DNA from: Gammaproteobacteria bacterium
Lineage (GTDB): Bacteria > Pseudomonadota > Gammaproteobacteria > Pseudomonadales > Azotimanducaceae
Length of the DNA stretch: 35,953 bases
Direction of reading: 5' to 3'
Assembly (NCBI GenBank): GCA_002689445.1
Contig: NZGC01000056.1
Location: 1-35,953 of the forward strand
The notes beneath the pieces are model-generated. The model searched no databases, was not told the DNA's origin, and saw nothing but the letters and a program-made list of their open reading frames with translations. Below are positions 9,201-18,046 of this stretch, in pieces. Within the stretch, counting starts at the first letter, position 1, and every line of letters starts with the position of its first letter. A program made the position numbers and the translations under genes.

Positions 9201-10839
9201 GGCAAAACCCGGTGAAGGCGGTGAGTTACCTGGCGGCAAAGTCGATGAGTACATTGCTAAAATTCGACACTCTACGCCTGGGGTCGGACTGATCAGTCCG
9301 CCGCCACACCATGACATCTACTCTATTGAGGACATGGCGCAACTGATTCATGACCTCAAGAACGCCAACCGTCATGCACGAATCAGCGTCAAACTGGGTT
9401 CTGAGATCGGTGTCGGCACCATTGCCGCAGGCGTAACCAAGGCCAAAGCGGATCATTTGGTCATCGCCGGACATGACGGTGGAACAGGTGCCTCACCATT
9501 AACCTCGATCAAACATGCTGGCCTACCCTGGGAATTAGGACTTGCTGAAACCCATCAAACCCTGGTGATGAACAACTTGCGTTCGCGGGTGGTGTTACAA
9601 ACAGATGGGCAAATTAAAACCGGACGCGATGTGGTCATCGCCGCCCTGCTCGGCGCCGAGGAATTCGGTTTTGCTACCGCACCGCTCGTCACCCTCGGGT
9701 GCATCATGATGCGTAAATGCCACCTCAATACCTGTCCAGTCGGGATTGCAACCCAGGACCCCGAATTACGAGCGAAGTTCGCTGGTAAGCCCGAAAGCGT
9801 GGTGAACTATTTCTTCATGTTGGCTGAAGAAGTCAGACAAATCATGAGCGAACTCGGTTTTCGAACCGTCACCGATATGGTGGGCCAAACCGAATTCCTC
9901 GACAGCGAAGAAGCCATCGCGCACTGGAAATCTAAAGGCCTCGACTTGTCAATGATCCTACAAAAAGCGCCGATCATTTACGAAGGGACAGAGATCCACT
10001 GCACCCAAGCTCAAAACCACGGTCTGGATTTGGCGCTCGATAACTACCTCATCGATCAGGCTGAACCAGCCATCAAGCAAGGCACGCCTGTCAACATTCA
10101 GTCAGCGATCGGCAACACCAACCGAGTGGTAGGCACCATGCTGTCCCACGAAGTTGCCAAAGCGACGGCTGGCGCCATGTTGCCTGATGACACCATTCAT
10201 ATCGCGCTCACGGGATCGGCAGGGCAAAGCTTGGGCGCATGGCTGACGCAAGGAATCACGCTAGAAGTTGAGGGGGATGCGAACGATTTCGTTGGTAAGG
10301 GTTTGTCGGGGGGTAAAATCGTCGTCTATCCACCTAAAGAAAGCCGTTTCCAAGCCGAGGACAATATCTTATTGGGTAATGTCGCCCTGTATGGCGCGAC
10401 CTCCGGTGAAGCCTACTTTAATGGCATCGCTGCTGAGCGATTTTGTGTACGTAACAGCGGCGCGACGGCAGTGGTTGAAGGCGTTGGAGATCATGGCTGT
10501 GAATATATGACCGGCGGCGTCGTCGTGATTTTAGGGTCTACTGGCCGCAATTTCGGCGCTGGTATGAGCGGTGGAATCGCTTATGTCTATGACCCAGATC
10601 AAGACTTTAATACTCGGTGCAACCTCGAGACCTTCGCCCTAGAGCCGCTAATCGAGGAGGATTACACGACCCTGCATGAGCTGATTGGCAAACATCACGC
10701 CTACACCGGCTCTCAAGTTGCAGAAACTTTGTTGGGCGATTGGTCCAAGGCCCAGTCGGCATTCATTAAAGTGATGCCTACCGACTATAAACGCGTATTA
10801 GAAGCACAGCGAGTCTTACAAAAGACTGGCACTGATTGA
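6268..10839 (+). CDS. gltB: Glutamate synthase [NADPH], large (alpha) subunit
   Basis: GltB converts glutamine plus 2-oxoglutarate to two glutamates, completing GS-GOGAT ammonia assimilation. The 1523-residue chain is full length. A short propeptide precedes Cys31 in ERDACGVGFVANIKG, the N-terminal nucleophile of the class II glutaminase domain (to about 430). Then come the central domain, the FMN-binding synthase domain (about 880-1250, with GEGGEDPSRF, PGEGGELPGGKV and GHDGGTGASP), and the C-terminal GXGXG beta-helix. The 3Fe-4S ligands are Cys1145, Cys1151 and Cys1156 in CIMMRKCHLNTC. Start may be ATG 6268 or ATG 6280; neither has a strong ribosome binding site. gltD follows after 21 bp. 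Confidence 0.97.
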   Translation: MSNTMAKRLDGRIGLPEATGLYDPSQERDACGVGFVANIKGVPSHQIVADAYHVNSRMDHRGGCGFEENTGDGAGVLTAMPDTFFRSVAKSLGFSLPAAGLYSVGNLFLPNDPEVRQRVQTIIEQVVTGEGLQFLGWRPVPIAPEVADIGPAAKAAMPFISQAIIAAGAEDDEARFNRQLYSVRKQFDSAVRGQVAETDLVFACSLSPRVIVYKGMLTPSQLFPFYPDLTNPEYETHLAMVHSRFSTNTFPSWDRAQPNRYMSHNGEINTLRGNKNWMTARQGTVASPLFGESIDKLFPIVEPDCSDSGTFDNVLEFLLMTGRSLQEAVMMMIPEAWQADENMAPEKRAFYEYHSALMEPWDGPASIVFTDGHAIGAVLDRNGLRPSRYYVTRDDRVIMASEVGVLPVAPEDVLHKGRLQPGKMFLLDFDKGRLVPDEELKTEFAQQRPYAQWLSEQRLTLADFKSAATPEPFTGDALLERLRAFGYTTETLQFMLRPMITDLRDPLGSMGNDSALACLSDKSRLIYDYFKQLFAQVTNPAIDSIREEVVMSLGCFVGPEGNLLETTARQARRLHLPHPILSNSDMAKLIQGDADCLRTKTIDITYDIDAGSKGMLAALDTICAEASAAITEGFELVVLSDRKANREKIALSALLACGAVHHHLVSHHQRTQIGLLVETAEAREVHHFCLLTGYGADGINPYLAFDALWQARVDGLLDANMVPDEDVLTERFRKAVGKGMLKVMGKMGISTLQSYKGAQIFEAVGLAQDIVERCFRGTTSRVSGIDFDTLFEESRQRHQLGFPERTKPAGETLPNPGDFHWRSGGDTHMWDPISISNLQVATQTGSHDAYANFARHANEVATKQATLRGLLTFKTGLAPAVPLDEVEPASNIVKRFCTGAMSLGSISTESHEALAIAMNRLEGKSNTGEGGEDPSRFEAMANGDSKRSAIKQVASGRFGVTTWYLANADEIQIKIVQGAKPGEGGELPGGKVDEYIAKIRHSTPGVGLISPPPHHDIYSIEDMAQLIHDLKNANRHARISVKLGSEIGVGTIAAGVTKAKADHLVIAGHDGGTGASPLTSIKHAGLPWELGLAETHQTLVMNNLRSRVVLQTDGQIKTGRDVVIAALLGAEEFGFATAPLVTLGCIMMRKCHLNTCPVGIATQDPELRAKFAGKPESVVNYFFMLAEEVRQIMSELGFRTVTDMVGQTEFLDSEEAIAHWKSKGLDLSMILQKAPIIYEGTEIHCTQAQNHGLDLALDNYLIDQAEPAIKQGTPVNIQSAIGNTNRVVGTMLSHEVAKATAGAMLPDDTIHIALTGSAGQSLGAWLTQGITLEVEGDANDFVGKGLSGGKIVVYPPKESRFQAEDNILLGNVALYGATSGEAYFNGIAAERFCVRNSGATAVVEGVGDHGCEYMTGGVVVILGSTGRNFGAGMSGGIAYVYDPDQDFNTRCNLETFALEPLIEEDYTTLHELIGKHHAYTGSQVAETLLGDWSKAQSAFIKVMPTDYKRVLEAQRVLQKTGTD

Positions 10840-10860
10840 GATTAGAGAGGGAACTGCATC

Positions 10861-12300
10861 ATGGGGAAAGCCACCGGTTTTAAAGAATTCAGTCGCGAGA
10901 CCGTGCCCTATCGCGATGCGACGGCACGATTGCTCGACTTTAAGGAAATCTATAGTGAACCTGCATCTGAGCACCTTTCGACCCAGGGCGCGCGCTGCAT
11001 GGACTGTGGTGTACCCTTTTGCCAAAGCAATCACGGCTGCCCGATCTCGAATCTCATTCCTGAATGGAACGATTTGGTGTATCGCGACCAGTGGCAGGAC
11101 GCTTTGGCCCGTTTGCATCAGACCAACAATTTCCCTGAATTTACTGGCAGGGTATGCCCAGCCCCTTGCGAGGGCGCTTGTGTTCTGGGCATTACCAACC
11201 CAGCGGTCACCATTAAAAACATTGAAGCTGCCATTATCGATCGAGGCTTTGCCGAAGGTTGGGTCGTGCCGGAACCTCCAGCCCAACGCACTGGCAAAAA
11301 AGTTGCGGTTGTCGGCTCAGGACCCTGCGGTTTATCGGCTGCCGCGCAGCTGAATAAGGCGGGGCACCAAGTAACCGTCTACGAGCGCGCCGACCGGATT
11401 GGCGGCCTCCTTATGTACGGCATTCCGAACATGAAACTCGAGAAAAGCAGCATCGATCGTCGCGTAAAACTGATGGAAGCCGAGGGTATCGAGTTTTTGG
11501 TCAACCAAGACGTCGGACGTAATGTGGATCCAGGTGCGTTGATCGATGAATTCGATGCTGTGCTCTTGGCTACAGGGGCGACGGTAGCGCGAGATCTACC
11601 CATCGAAGGCCGAGAAGGCCCTGGGGTGCATTTGGCGATGGAGTTTTTAACGGCAAATACCAAAAGTTTACTCGACTCCAATCACGCTGATGGCCACTAT
11701 ATTTCTGCCAAAGACAAAAACGTGATTGTCATTGGTGGTGGCGATACCGGTACCGATTGTATTGGAACTTCCTTGCGCCATGGCTGCAAAAGTTTGGTCA
11801 ATTTTGAGTTACTCCCTCGCCCTCCGGAGAGCAGAGCAGCCGATAATCCATGGCCGCTGTGGCCAAAAATATTTCGAGTGGACTACGGTCACTCAGAAAG
11901 CGAGACCCACTTTGGCCAAGACCCTCGAGAATACTCGGTTTTGAGTAAGGCCTTTTTACGCGATGAAGCCGGCAATCTCACGGGGGTCGTGACTGTCGAT
12001 GTCGATGAGAACTTGCAGGAAGTCCCCAACTCTGAGCGAACCTGGGAGGCTGACCTTGTGCTACTCTCGATGGGGTTTTTGCAACCCGAGCATTACATCA
12101 ACCAAGCCTTACAGATGAACACCGATGATCGCGGTAATTTTGTTGCGGATCGAGATAACTATCGGACCAGCGTCGATAAAGTCTATGCCGCCGCTGACTG
12201 TCGGCGGGGGCAGGATTTGGTGGTCAGGGCCATCAATGAGGGCCGAGAGGCTGCTCGGGAGATCGATCGCGACCTTATGGGTGAGACAGAGCTCCCTTAA
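10861..12300 (+). CDS. gltD: Glutamate synthase [NADPH], small (beta) subunit
   Basis: GltD takes electrons from NADPH through FAD and passes them via 4Fe-4S clusters to GltB. The 479-residue protein has cluster cysteines at 46, 49, 54 and 60 ([15 protein letters not shown]) and at 99, 103 and 107 (CPAPCEGAC). An FAD-binding [14 protein letters not shown] follows, then [15 protein letters not shown] and a second Rossmann motif [13 protein letters not shown] for NADPH. The C-terminal [18 protein letters not shown]-type segment is conserved in the family. ATG 10861 is preceded by AGAGGG. It forms an operon with gltB and converges on aroB. Confidence 0.97.
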   Translation: MGKATGFKEFSRETVPYRDATARLLDFKEIYSEPASEHLSTQGARCMDCGVPFCQSNHGCPISNLIPEWNDLVYRDQWQDALARLHQTNNFPEFTGRVCPAPCEGACVLGITNPAVTIKNIEAAIIDRGFAEGWVVPEPPAQRTGKKVAVVGSGPCGLSAAAQLNKAGHQVTVYERADRIGGLLMYGIPNMKLEKSSIDRRVKLMEAEGIEFLVNQDVGRNVDPGALIDEFDAVLLATGATVARDLPIEGREGPGVHLAMEFLTANTKSLLDSNHADGHYISAKDKNVIVIGGGDTGTDCIGTSLRHGCKSLVNFELLPRPPESRAADNPWPLWPKIFRVDYGHSESETHFGQDPREYSVLSKAFLRDEAGNLTGVVTVDVDENLQEVPNSERTWEADLVLLSMGFLQPEHYINQALQMNTDDRGNFVADRDNYRTSVDKVYAAADCRRGQDLVVRAINEGREAAREIDRDLMGETELP

Positions 12301-12376
12301 CTGACCTCTATTTGGCGCATCCAAACGCCAGAGCCAGGGCAACAACGAGTGGGCAACCCGCGTTACAGCAGGGCAC

Positions 12377-12409
12377 CATCGAACGGAGCCACCTCAAACC
12401 CGTTCGATG
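12377..12409. repeat. Perfect 10-bp inverted repeat between gltD and aroB
   Basis: CATCGAACGG (12377-12386) and CCGTTCGATG (12400-12409) are exact inverted copies around a 13-nt loop. The hairpin lies in the 190-bp space between convergent gltD and aroB. No run of T follows on either strand, so it is not a canonical intrinsic terminator. It could still stabilise 3' ends, support Rho-dependent termination or be a protein-binding site. A shorter TGGCG/CGCCA repeat (12313-12330) sits just after the gltD stop. Nothing else is evident in the gap. Confidence 0.55.
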
Positions 12410-12490
12410 ACAGCCGGCGACCTTCACCCATGAGCCAACGCTCGTTGCATTGGGATCTGGTCAAGCGCCATCTGACCCTGATGCCTTAGG

Positions 12491-13582
12491 CTACAGCAAC
12501 CAGTCCGCAAGTGTTTCGTCCAACACTGCGGGGTCAACATCCTCAAGAATTTCTGCTTTGCCTAAGGCTTGCAGGACAATCAATTTCATGCCTGCCTGAG
12601 TCGCCTTCTTATCCCGAGCCATCGCTGCTTTAAACAGGTCGACCGGCAAGCTAGGGGGGGCAACCACAGGCAGACCAAAACCCGACAGCAAGGCGTGCAG
12701 CCGCGTTTTAACCGTTTGAGCAATGTAGCCAGCGCGAACCGAGTAATCAGCCGCCATCAGAAGACCAATGGCTACAGCCTCTCCATGAAGCACTTGACCA
12801 TATCCCGACAAAGTTTCAATGGCATGACCAAAGGTGTGACCCAAATTCAGTAGGCCTCGTCGACCTTGCTCTGTTTCATCTTCTGCCACGATTTCGGCTT
12901 TAATCTGACAACTCTTTGCGATCATCTCTGCCAGACAGTCCAAATCTCGTTCTATGATGAGCTCAATGTTGGCTTCCAGCCATTCGAAATAATCCGAATC
13001 AGCCAAGGCTGCGTGTTTAACGATCTCCGCCAGTCCAGCGGCATATTCTCTCGGATTCAGACTCGTCAAGGTTGCAACATCAATCACAACGAGTGACGGT
13101 TGATGGAAAGCGCCGAGCATGTTTTTCCCCAGAGGGTGATTGACCGCGGTTTTTCCCCCGACTGAAGAGTCTACCTGCGACAACAGCGTCGTCGGTATTT
13201 GAATGATCGGAATGCCTCGCTGAAAGATCGCCGCAGCAAAGCCCGCGACATCGCCAACGACGCCGCCACCCAACGCTATCATCGTTGAATCTCGCGTAAA
13301 ACCTTGCTCAATCAACTGGCCAATGATCCCTTCGACCTGCTCCAGGGTTTTGAACTGTTCACCGTCAGGTAAACAATGATAACCGCACTTTTTCCCGCTC
13401 AACTTACTCAGCAATCCATCCAAGAATAAGGGGGCTACCGTCGAATTCGTTACCACAAACACTGACTGACCGACTCGTTCCAGCAACACTTCCAGATGCG
13501 CTGGTTCCGCGCGTGAAATCAAACCCTCGCAGAATGCAATCGGGTAAGCACGCTCCCCTAGCGCCACTGTGATTGTTTTCAT
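12491..13582 (-). CDS. aroB: 3-dehydroquinate synthase
   Basis: AroB makes 3-dehydroquinate from DAHP, the second shikimate-pathway step, using NAD and a divalent metal. The 363-residue chain has LPDGEQFKTLEQV, the NAD-binding GGGVVGDVAGFAAAIFQRG, PTTLLSQVDSSVGGKTAVN and KNMLGAFHQP. The metal-binding region follows: LAEIVKHAALAD, LNLGHTFGHAIE and LHGEAVAIGL. The start is ATG 13582, which overlaps the aroK stop as ATGA, indicating translational coupling. A longer reading adds only five residues inside aroK. It is the last gene of the pilMNOPQ-aroK-aroB run. Confidence 0.97.
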   Translation of the reverse strand: MKTITVALGERAYPIAFCEGLISRAEPAHLEVLLERVGQSVFVVTNSTVAPLFLDGLLSKLSGKKCGYHCLPDGEQFKTLEQVEGIIGQLIEQGFTRDSTMIALGGGVVGDVAGFAAAIFQRGIPIIQIPTTLLSQVDSSVGGKTAVNHPLGKNMLGAFHQPSLVVIDVATLTSLNPREYAAGLAEIVKHAALADSDYFEWLEANIELIIERDLDCLAEMIAKSCQIKAEIVAEDETEQGRRGLLNLGHTFGHAIETLSGYGQVLHGEAVAIGLLMAADYSVRAGYIAQTVKTRLHALLSGFGLPVVAPPSLPVDLFKAAMARDKKATQAGMKLIVLQALGKAEILEDVDPAVLDETLADWLL

Positions 13583-14121
13583 GTTTCTGTTACCCACGCT
13601 TTTTGCACCATTTTAGCCAAAATGGCACCAATCATTTTTTTGCCCGGCCGATTATCTACCTTGACAACAAGATCCGCTACCTGTCGATAAAAAGGGTCTC
13701 GAGCGGCATTCATTTCTGTCAAAAATTGACGGCGATCAACATTTTGCAATAGGGGGCGCTTCCGGTCTCCGGTGGTACGTCGCAACTGGGTCTCTATATC
13801 GGGCTTCAAATACAACACCAGTCCACCCTGTCTCAGCGCCATTCGATTTTGTTCACGCAACACCGCGCCGCCGCCGGTTGCCACCACTAAGCCTTTTTGA
13901 CCGGCAAGCATTGCGATCGCTTTCGATTCCCGGTCTCGAAACGCGTCCTCTCCCTCAACCTCAAAGATCGTGCGCACGCTCACGCCGGACCGCTTTTCAA
14001 TATCTTGGTCCGAATCTACAAACTGTAAATTCAAGCGTTTGGACAATAACTTGCCTAAAGTCGTCTTACCGGAGGCCATCGGTCCGACCAGAATAACACT
14101 ACTGTGGTGTTGAAGCTGCAT
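13579..14121 (-). CDS. aroK: Shikimate kinase
   Basis: Phosphorylates shikimate at the 3-OH with ATP, the step before AroA. The 180-residue protein has a P-loop GPMASGKTTLGK (residues 13-24; more often GPMGAGKS), the shikimate-binding DSDQDIEKRSGVSVRTIFEVEGEDAFRDRE, VVATGGGAVLRE, and the lid-region RTTGDRKRPLL. It lies 15 nt after pilQ and overlaps aroB by 4 nt. This association of aroK-aroB with a pilus operon is a conserved arrangement in gammaproteobacteria. Confidence 0.96.
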   Translation of the reverse strand: MQLQHHSSVILVGPMASGKTTLGKLLSKRLNLQFVDSDQDIEKRSGVSVRTIFEVEGEDAFRDRESKAIAMLAGQKGLVVATGGGAVLREQNRMALRQGGLVLYLKPDIETQLRRTTGDRKRPLLQNVDRRQFLTEMNAARDPFYRQVADLVVKVDNRPGKKMIGAILAKMVQKAWVTET

Positions 14122-14136
14122 TCTCGAGCGCCGAGC

Positions 14137-16245
14137 CTACCGCACGCGATTCACGGGTTCTCGAATAATCTTGGGCGTAATGAAGATTAACAACTCGTCT
14201 TTATCATTGGTTCGCGCTGAATTTCGAAATAAACGACCCACCACCGGCAGATCACCCAATACCGGCGTCTTTAACTGAATCCTATCAGTTCGAGTCTGAT
14301 ACAGCCCGCCCAACACCACGGTTTCACCATCGTCGACAATGACCTGGGTCTGGATACTCTCGGTATCGATGGCTGGAGGTCCATCAGCGGTTGGGTCACC
14401 CCGCGAATTGTTGGTGACATTGAGCTCCAAAATCACCCGGTCGTCCGGCGTGATTTGCGGGGTGACGGTTAATCCAACCGTGGCATTAATGAAGGAAGTG
14501 GCCGTCGCGCCGCCGCCGGTGTCTGATTGATAAGGAATCTGGCTTCCGGAGTTGACGCTGGCTGTGCTCTTATCCGAAGTGATGATAGTCGGGCGAGACA
14601 CGGTCTCTCCTATGCCCTCACTTTCGAACAACTGCAATTCCAAATCGAGCAACAAATCATTGTTGACCAGTCCAAATGCGATTCCGCCGGTTTTGCCCGA
14701 GCTTGTTCCGAGATCGACGATCAGATTATCGGCAGGCACAGCACCGCCCCTGAGAGAGTTCACGGCTTCAAGGTTAGGACCGTAGAGCAATCGATTACTG
14801 TCGTCGCCCCAAGATATTTCTCCGGCACTCCCCCAACGGATTCCGGCCTCACGCTTGAAGCTATCGCTGGCTTTGACGATTCTGGCCTCGATCATCACTT
14901 GCCTAACGGGGACATCGAGTTGATCGAGTAGCGTTCGCAGTTGCGCAATTCGCATGGGTGTCTCAGTCACGATAATCGCGTTGGTTCGATCATCGACAAT
15001 AATTGAGCCACGATTCGAAACGATGCCGCCGGCATTGCTATCAGCCGCCCCGCCTCGATCGCCTCCACCACCTTGGCTGGAAAACAGTGCGACGATTTCT
15101 GCAGCATTGGCATACTTCACCTTGATCAACTCTGTTGTCAGTGGCGCCAGTTCAGAAATCTCTTGCTGATTTTCAAGCTGTGTGCGCTCTTGATCGGCAA
15201 GATCTACAGCAGGCGCGACTATCAGCACATTGCCTTGAACCCGTTTATCTAGGCCTTTTGTCCTCAGTACAATATCCAATGCTTGATCCCAGGGAACGTC
15301 CTGGAGTCGGAGGGTAATGGCACCGGTCACCGCATCACTGGCGACCAAGTTCAGATCCGCAAAATCAGCGACAATTTGAAGGATCGCACGCACCTCAATA
15401 TTCTGAAAATTCAGCGATAACTTATCGCCTGAATAGAGCAAGGATTCACTCACCTCGGCGCTCGCTGAGGCTTGGCCTAAGGGTTTAACTTCAAGAATAA
15501 AGGCACGATCGGTCTGGTAGGCCAAATAATCATGGACCTCGCTTGGGGTGACTTCAATCACAGCACCCGAGGCTGATGCAAAACTGTCGACCATCGCCAC
15601 TGGCGTCGCGAAATCTGTTACATCCAGCTGCTGCTGCAGGGCCATCGGCAATGTGGCGTTAGGCAAGGTCATAATGATCTTCCCGGCAGCTTGGCTGAGG
15701 TCGACTGTCATATCCGCACGAGACAGGGCGACAATGACCCTACCGGAGCCTTGCGCTCCTCGTCTAAACTCAACGTTATCTATCCGCGGCCCATCAGCCT
15801 GACCAAGCTCACCTTGCGCAGCGACTGCAGGCGCTGAGGCCGCCAAAGCGCCCCCTACGGACACCACCAGTGATTGCCCATTAACCCGGGTGGTGTAACC
15901 CACCAGTTCTGTCAGCGCAATGATGACACGCGTTCGATCGTCCGTCTCAAGCACTGTGACGTTTTGTGCATTGCCTGCGCCCAGCGCATGGTATTTAGAA
16001 GACAAACCACTACTGACCCCCATTAAATCTAGTGAGATTCGAGCAGGTGAGGCGATTGCATAACCGTTGGGTGCAGGAGGCGATTGGTCGAAGGTCAGCA
16101 CAATGTCCGTGCGATCACCTGGCGCGGACGAAAATTCGATATCAATGAGTTCGGTTGCTCGCACACTCGAGGATAACGCCCACAAGAGCAATCCTATCGC
16201 GGCGAGTCCCATTTTAGTGGGCATTATCGTGTACTGATCGTTCAT
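14137..16245 (-). CDS. pilQ: Type IV pilus secretin PilQ
   Basis: PilQ forms the outer-membrane channel through which the type IV pilus passes. From ATG 16245 the product is 702 residues with a signal peptide ending near ...SSSVRA. Two AMIN-like peptidoglycan-binding domains fill roughly residues 35-260. An STN/N0 domain follows (LSLNFQNIEVRAILQIVADF, then VPWDQALDIVLRTKGL), then N1 (IKVKYANAAEIVALF, with a Gly/Asp-rich insert), and the C-terminal secretin domain (VRQVMIEARIV, VGLTVTPQITPDD, TVVLGGLYQTR, PVLGDLPVVGRLFR). This ATG has AGGA 6 nt upstream; a longer reading would start inside pilP. Confidence 0.95.
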   Translation of the reverse strand: MNDQYTIMPTKMGLAAIGLLLWALSSSVRATELIDIEFSSAPGDRTDIVLTFDQSPPAPNGYAIASPARISLDLMGVSSGLSSKYHALGAGNAQNVTVLETDDRTRVIIALTELVGYTTRVNGQSLVVSVGGALAASAPAVAAQGELGQADGPRIDNVEFRRGAQGSGRVIVALSRADMTVDLSQAAGKIIMTLPNATLPMALQQQLDVTDFATPVAMVDSFASASGAVIEVTPSEVHDYLAYQTDRAFILEVKPLGQASASAEVSESLLYSGDKLSLNFQNIEVRAILQIVADFADLNLVASDAVTGAITLRLQDVPWDQALDIVLRTKGLDKRVQGNVLIVAPAVDLADQERTQLENQQEISELAPLTTELIKVKYANAAEIVALFSSQGGGGDRGGAADSNAGGIVSNRGSIIVDDRTNAIIVTETPMRIAQLRTLLDQLDVPVRQVMIEARIVKASDSFKREAGIRWGSAGEISWGDDSNRLLYGPNLEAVNSLRGGAVPADNLIVDLGTSSGKTGGIAFGLVNNDLLLDLELQLFESEGIGETVSRPTIITSDKSTASVNSGSQIPYQSDTGGGATATSFINATVGLTVTPQITPDDRVILELNVTNNSRGDPTADGPPAIDTESIQTQVIVDDGETVVLGGLYQTRTDRIQLKTPVLGDLPVVGRLFRNSARTNDKDELLIFITPKIIREPVNRVR

Positions 16246-16261
16246 ATCCTTTCCTGACCCG

Positions 16262-16810
16262 TTAACCTTCCGCTGCACTGTTCAGTTCAATGGTTGTAGG
16301 ACGCAATAACCAACCACCGCCACCATTACTAACGACTTCGACCAACTCAATTTGATTTTCCGATATGTTCTCAACGCGACCCCACTGGGTTCCAAGATAG
16401 GACCCTACCCCGACTTGATGCACCAGCCCGTCGCTGTCTTGAATTAAGCCGTAGTAAGTCCCTCGAATTTTTATAGAGCCGACCAGTTTTAAAGCGACCA
16501 AATTGAAACCTTCTAGGTAACCCTTAACATGATCCCGCGGTGGACGAATTTGTGAAGCAGGCACCTTATCGATTCGCACCGGCATCTCCAATGGTGCCTG
16601 AAACGGGCTACGCAAATTAGCCGCTCCATATTTAAACGGTTCATAAGGCTTAAATTCGGGCAAAGGCTGCACTCGACCCTGAGGCCTTGCGGCAACTTCG
16701 TTCATATACGCCCGCAAATCTCTGACGTTATTATCGCCACCGCAACCCGAGAGTCCTACCCATACCAGCAGAAACAAGGGCGAACGCAAAAAGTCAGACA
16801 GCCTCTTCAC
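16262..16810 (-). CDS. pilP: Type IV pilus lipoprotein PilP
   Basis: PilP is an inner-membrane lipoprotein linking the PilN-PilO dimer to the PilQ secretin. The 182-residue protein has a lipobox LSGC with the acylated Cys at 23. A Pro-rich flexible linker follows (VQPLPEFKPYEPFKYGAANLRSPF is typical), then a small beta-domain (KGYLEGFNLVALKLVGSI, YYGLIQDSDGLVHQVGVGSYLG). The start is a GTG overlapping the pilO stop as GTGA. pilQ begins 16 nt after its stop. Confidence 0.93.
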   Translation of the reverse strand: MKRLSDFLRSPLFLLVWVGLSGCGGDNNVRDLRAYMNEVAARPQGRVQPLPEFKPYEPFKYGAANLRSPFQAPLEMPVRIDKVPASQIRPPRDHVKGYLEGFNLVALKLVGSIKIRGTYYGLIQDSDGLVHQVGVGSYLGTQWGRVENISENQIELVEVVSNGGGGWLLRPTTIELNSAAEG

Positions 16811-17445
16811 GTTGAGGCACCATCTTTATACCGATAGGTCTTGGCGGTAATCTCCATCCGCAACAATCTTCCAACTTCGCCGCCACCAACAGGTTTAATC
16901 GTGAAATCATGCAATGTTACGATTCTTGACAGGTCAGCTACGTCGCTGACAAAGGCCCCCAAATCGTGATATCCGCCGACCACCTCAATGCGTATTGGCT
17001 TTTCGACGTAATACTCAAGAATGACCTCGGGCAATAAATCGATTTTGTTAAAAATCAATCCATTCGCCGTGCCCACCTTGTTAATATCGTCTATGAGACC
17101 AGGTATCTCCGTGTCGGACGGCAATTGACTGAGAATCATTCGAAAATTTGCTTCCATCTCTTTGGCTTGCTGACGATAGTCTTCGAGCAGTGCCGACTGT
17201 CGATATTTCTCTGCATAATCCGACTTGAGGGTGGATTCTTGCTGAACCACCCTAGCCAACTCACTCTGCAGATCGGTGATCAGAAAAAAGTACCCTGCAA
17301 GCGACAGCACTAGGCCTAAGGCGATCCCGCAGATCACCTTGACAGGGCCTGGCCACAGACCGGCGCTACTCAGGTCGAGATCATTAAGATCAATTTCATT
17401 GAGATTAATATCGTTCAGCCTCGCCAGCGTATCCTTAAGAGCCAT
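16807..17445 (-). CDS. pilO: Type IV pilus alignment protein PilO
   Basis: PilO pairs with PilN in the inner-membrane alignment platform. From ATG 17445 it has 212 residues: a cytoplasmic N-terminus, a membrane helix near residues 35-55 (VKVICGIALGLVLSLAGYFFLI), a coiled-coil segment and a ferredoxin-like periplasmic domain. The start has GGAG about 7 nt upstream and gives the family N-terminus; a reading from 17610 would lie mostly inside pilN. The N-terminal tail carries a five-residue repeat, LN(D/E)(I/L)(N/D) three times (residues 10-24), longer than the usual 'DLDfnniGsWP' tail. The start overlaps the pilN end by 11 nt. Confidence 0.93.
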   Translation of the reverse strand: MALKDTLARLNDINLNEIDLNDLDLSSAGLWPGPVKVICGIALGLVLSLAGYFFLITDLQSELARVVQQESTLKSDYAEKYRQSALLEDYRQQAKEMEANFRMILSQLPSDTEIPGLIDDINKVGTANGLIFNKIDLLPEVILEYYVEKPIRIEVVGGYHDLGAFVSDVADLSRIVTLHDFTIKPVGGGEVGRLLRMEITAKTYRYKDGAST

Positions 17446-18001
17446 CGGAGACTCCAGGTGCACTAATTTTAACTGATAAAGAGAACCGACTAGCCTCCGG
17501 CCCAGCCTGCGGCAAGGCACTAATACTGGTGACATTGGGACCGGCAAACCAAGCAGAATTCTCGAAGTTACGAAGTTGCTCTGAAATTCTTGTATTATCC
17601 TTGGCCACACCTGTCACATCGATCGCATCTCCCTTGAGACTGAGATTTTCGAAAAACACCTGATCGGACAATTGTCGAGCCAGTTCGTCAAACAGACGTA
17701 CACTCACCGGACGATTGCCTTGAAGTTCTTGAATGACCCGCATCCGATCCAACAGTTCTTTGCGTTTTTGCTGCAAGGAGCGAATTTCTCGGATCTTATT
17801 GTCGAGCACATCAATTTCTGAGGTGAGAAAACGATTTCGATCAACCTGATTGCCGATCTCGGCCTGATAAAACTGCCAAGCGATAACGATAAACATGACC
17901 GCGACTAAGCCAGCACCACCTAAGCCCTTGATGAATTGGGCTTGCAAGCGATCCCGGCGCTTTTGCCGCCAAGGTAACAAATTGATGGCCAGTTTTACCA
18001 T
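17435..18001 (-). CDS. pilN: Type IV pilus assembly protein PilN
   Basis: The 188-residue PilN begins with the conserved cytoplasmic INLLPWRQKRRD motif, which inserts into PilM. A membrane helix follows (about 26-46), then a periplasmic coiled coil (VDRNRFLTSEIDVLDNKIREI...) and a ferredoxin-like domain. It heterodimerises with PilO. The start is ATG 18001 with GAGG 7 nt upstream; an adjacent GTG at 18004 is possible. The gene is 45 bp downstream of pilM and overlaps pilO. Confidence 0.94.
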   Translation of the reverse strand: MVKLAINLLPWRQKRRDRLQAQFIKGLGGAGLVAVMFIVIAWQFYQAEIGNQVDRNRFLTSEIDVLDNKIREIRSLQQKRKELLDRMRVIQELQGNRPVSVRLFDELARQLSDQVFFENLSLKGDAIDVTGVAKDNTRISEQLRNFENSAWFAGPNVTSISALPQAGPEASRFSLSVKISAPGVSDGS

Positions 18002-18046
18002 CACATCACCTCACCCTTTCCCGGATCTGTGCAACTGTCCCCTCTC

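Noticed and set aside
7000-9500. Long antisense frames within gltB
   Set aside because: gltB motifs are continuous across the whole region; antisense frames are codon-usage shadows.
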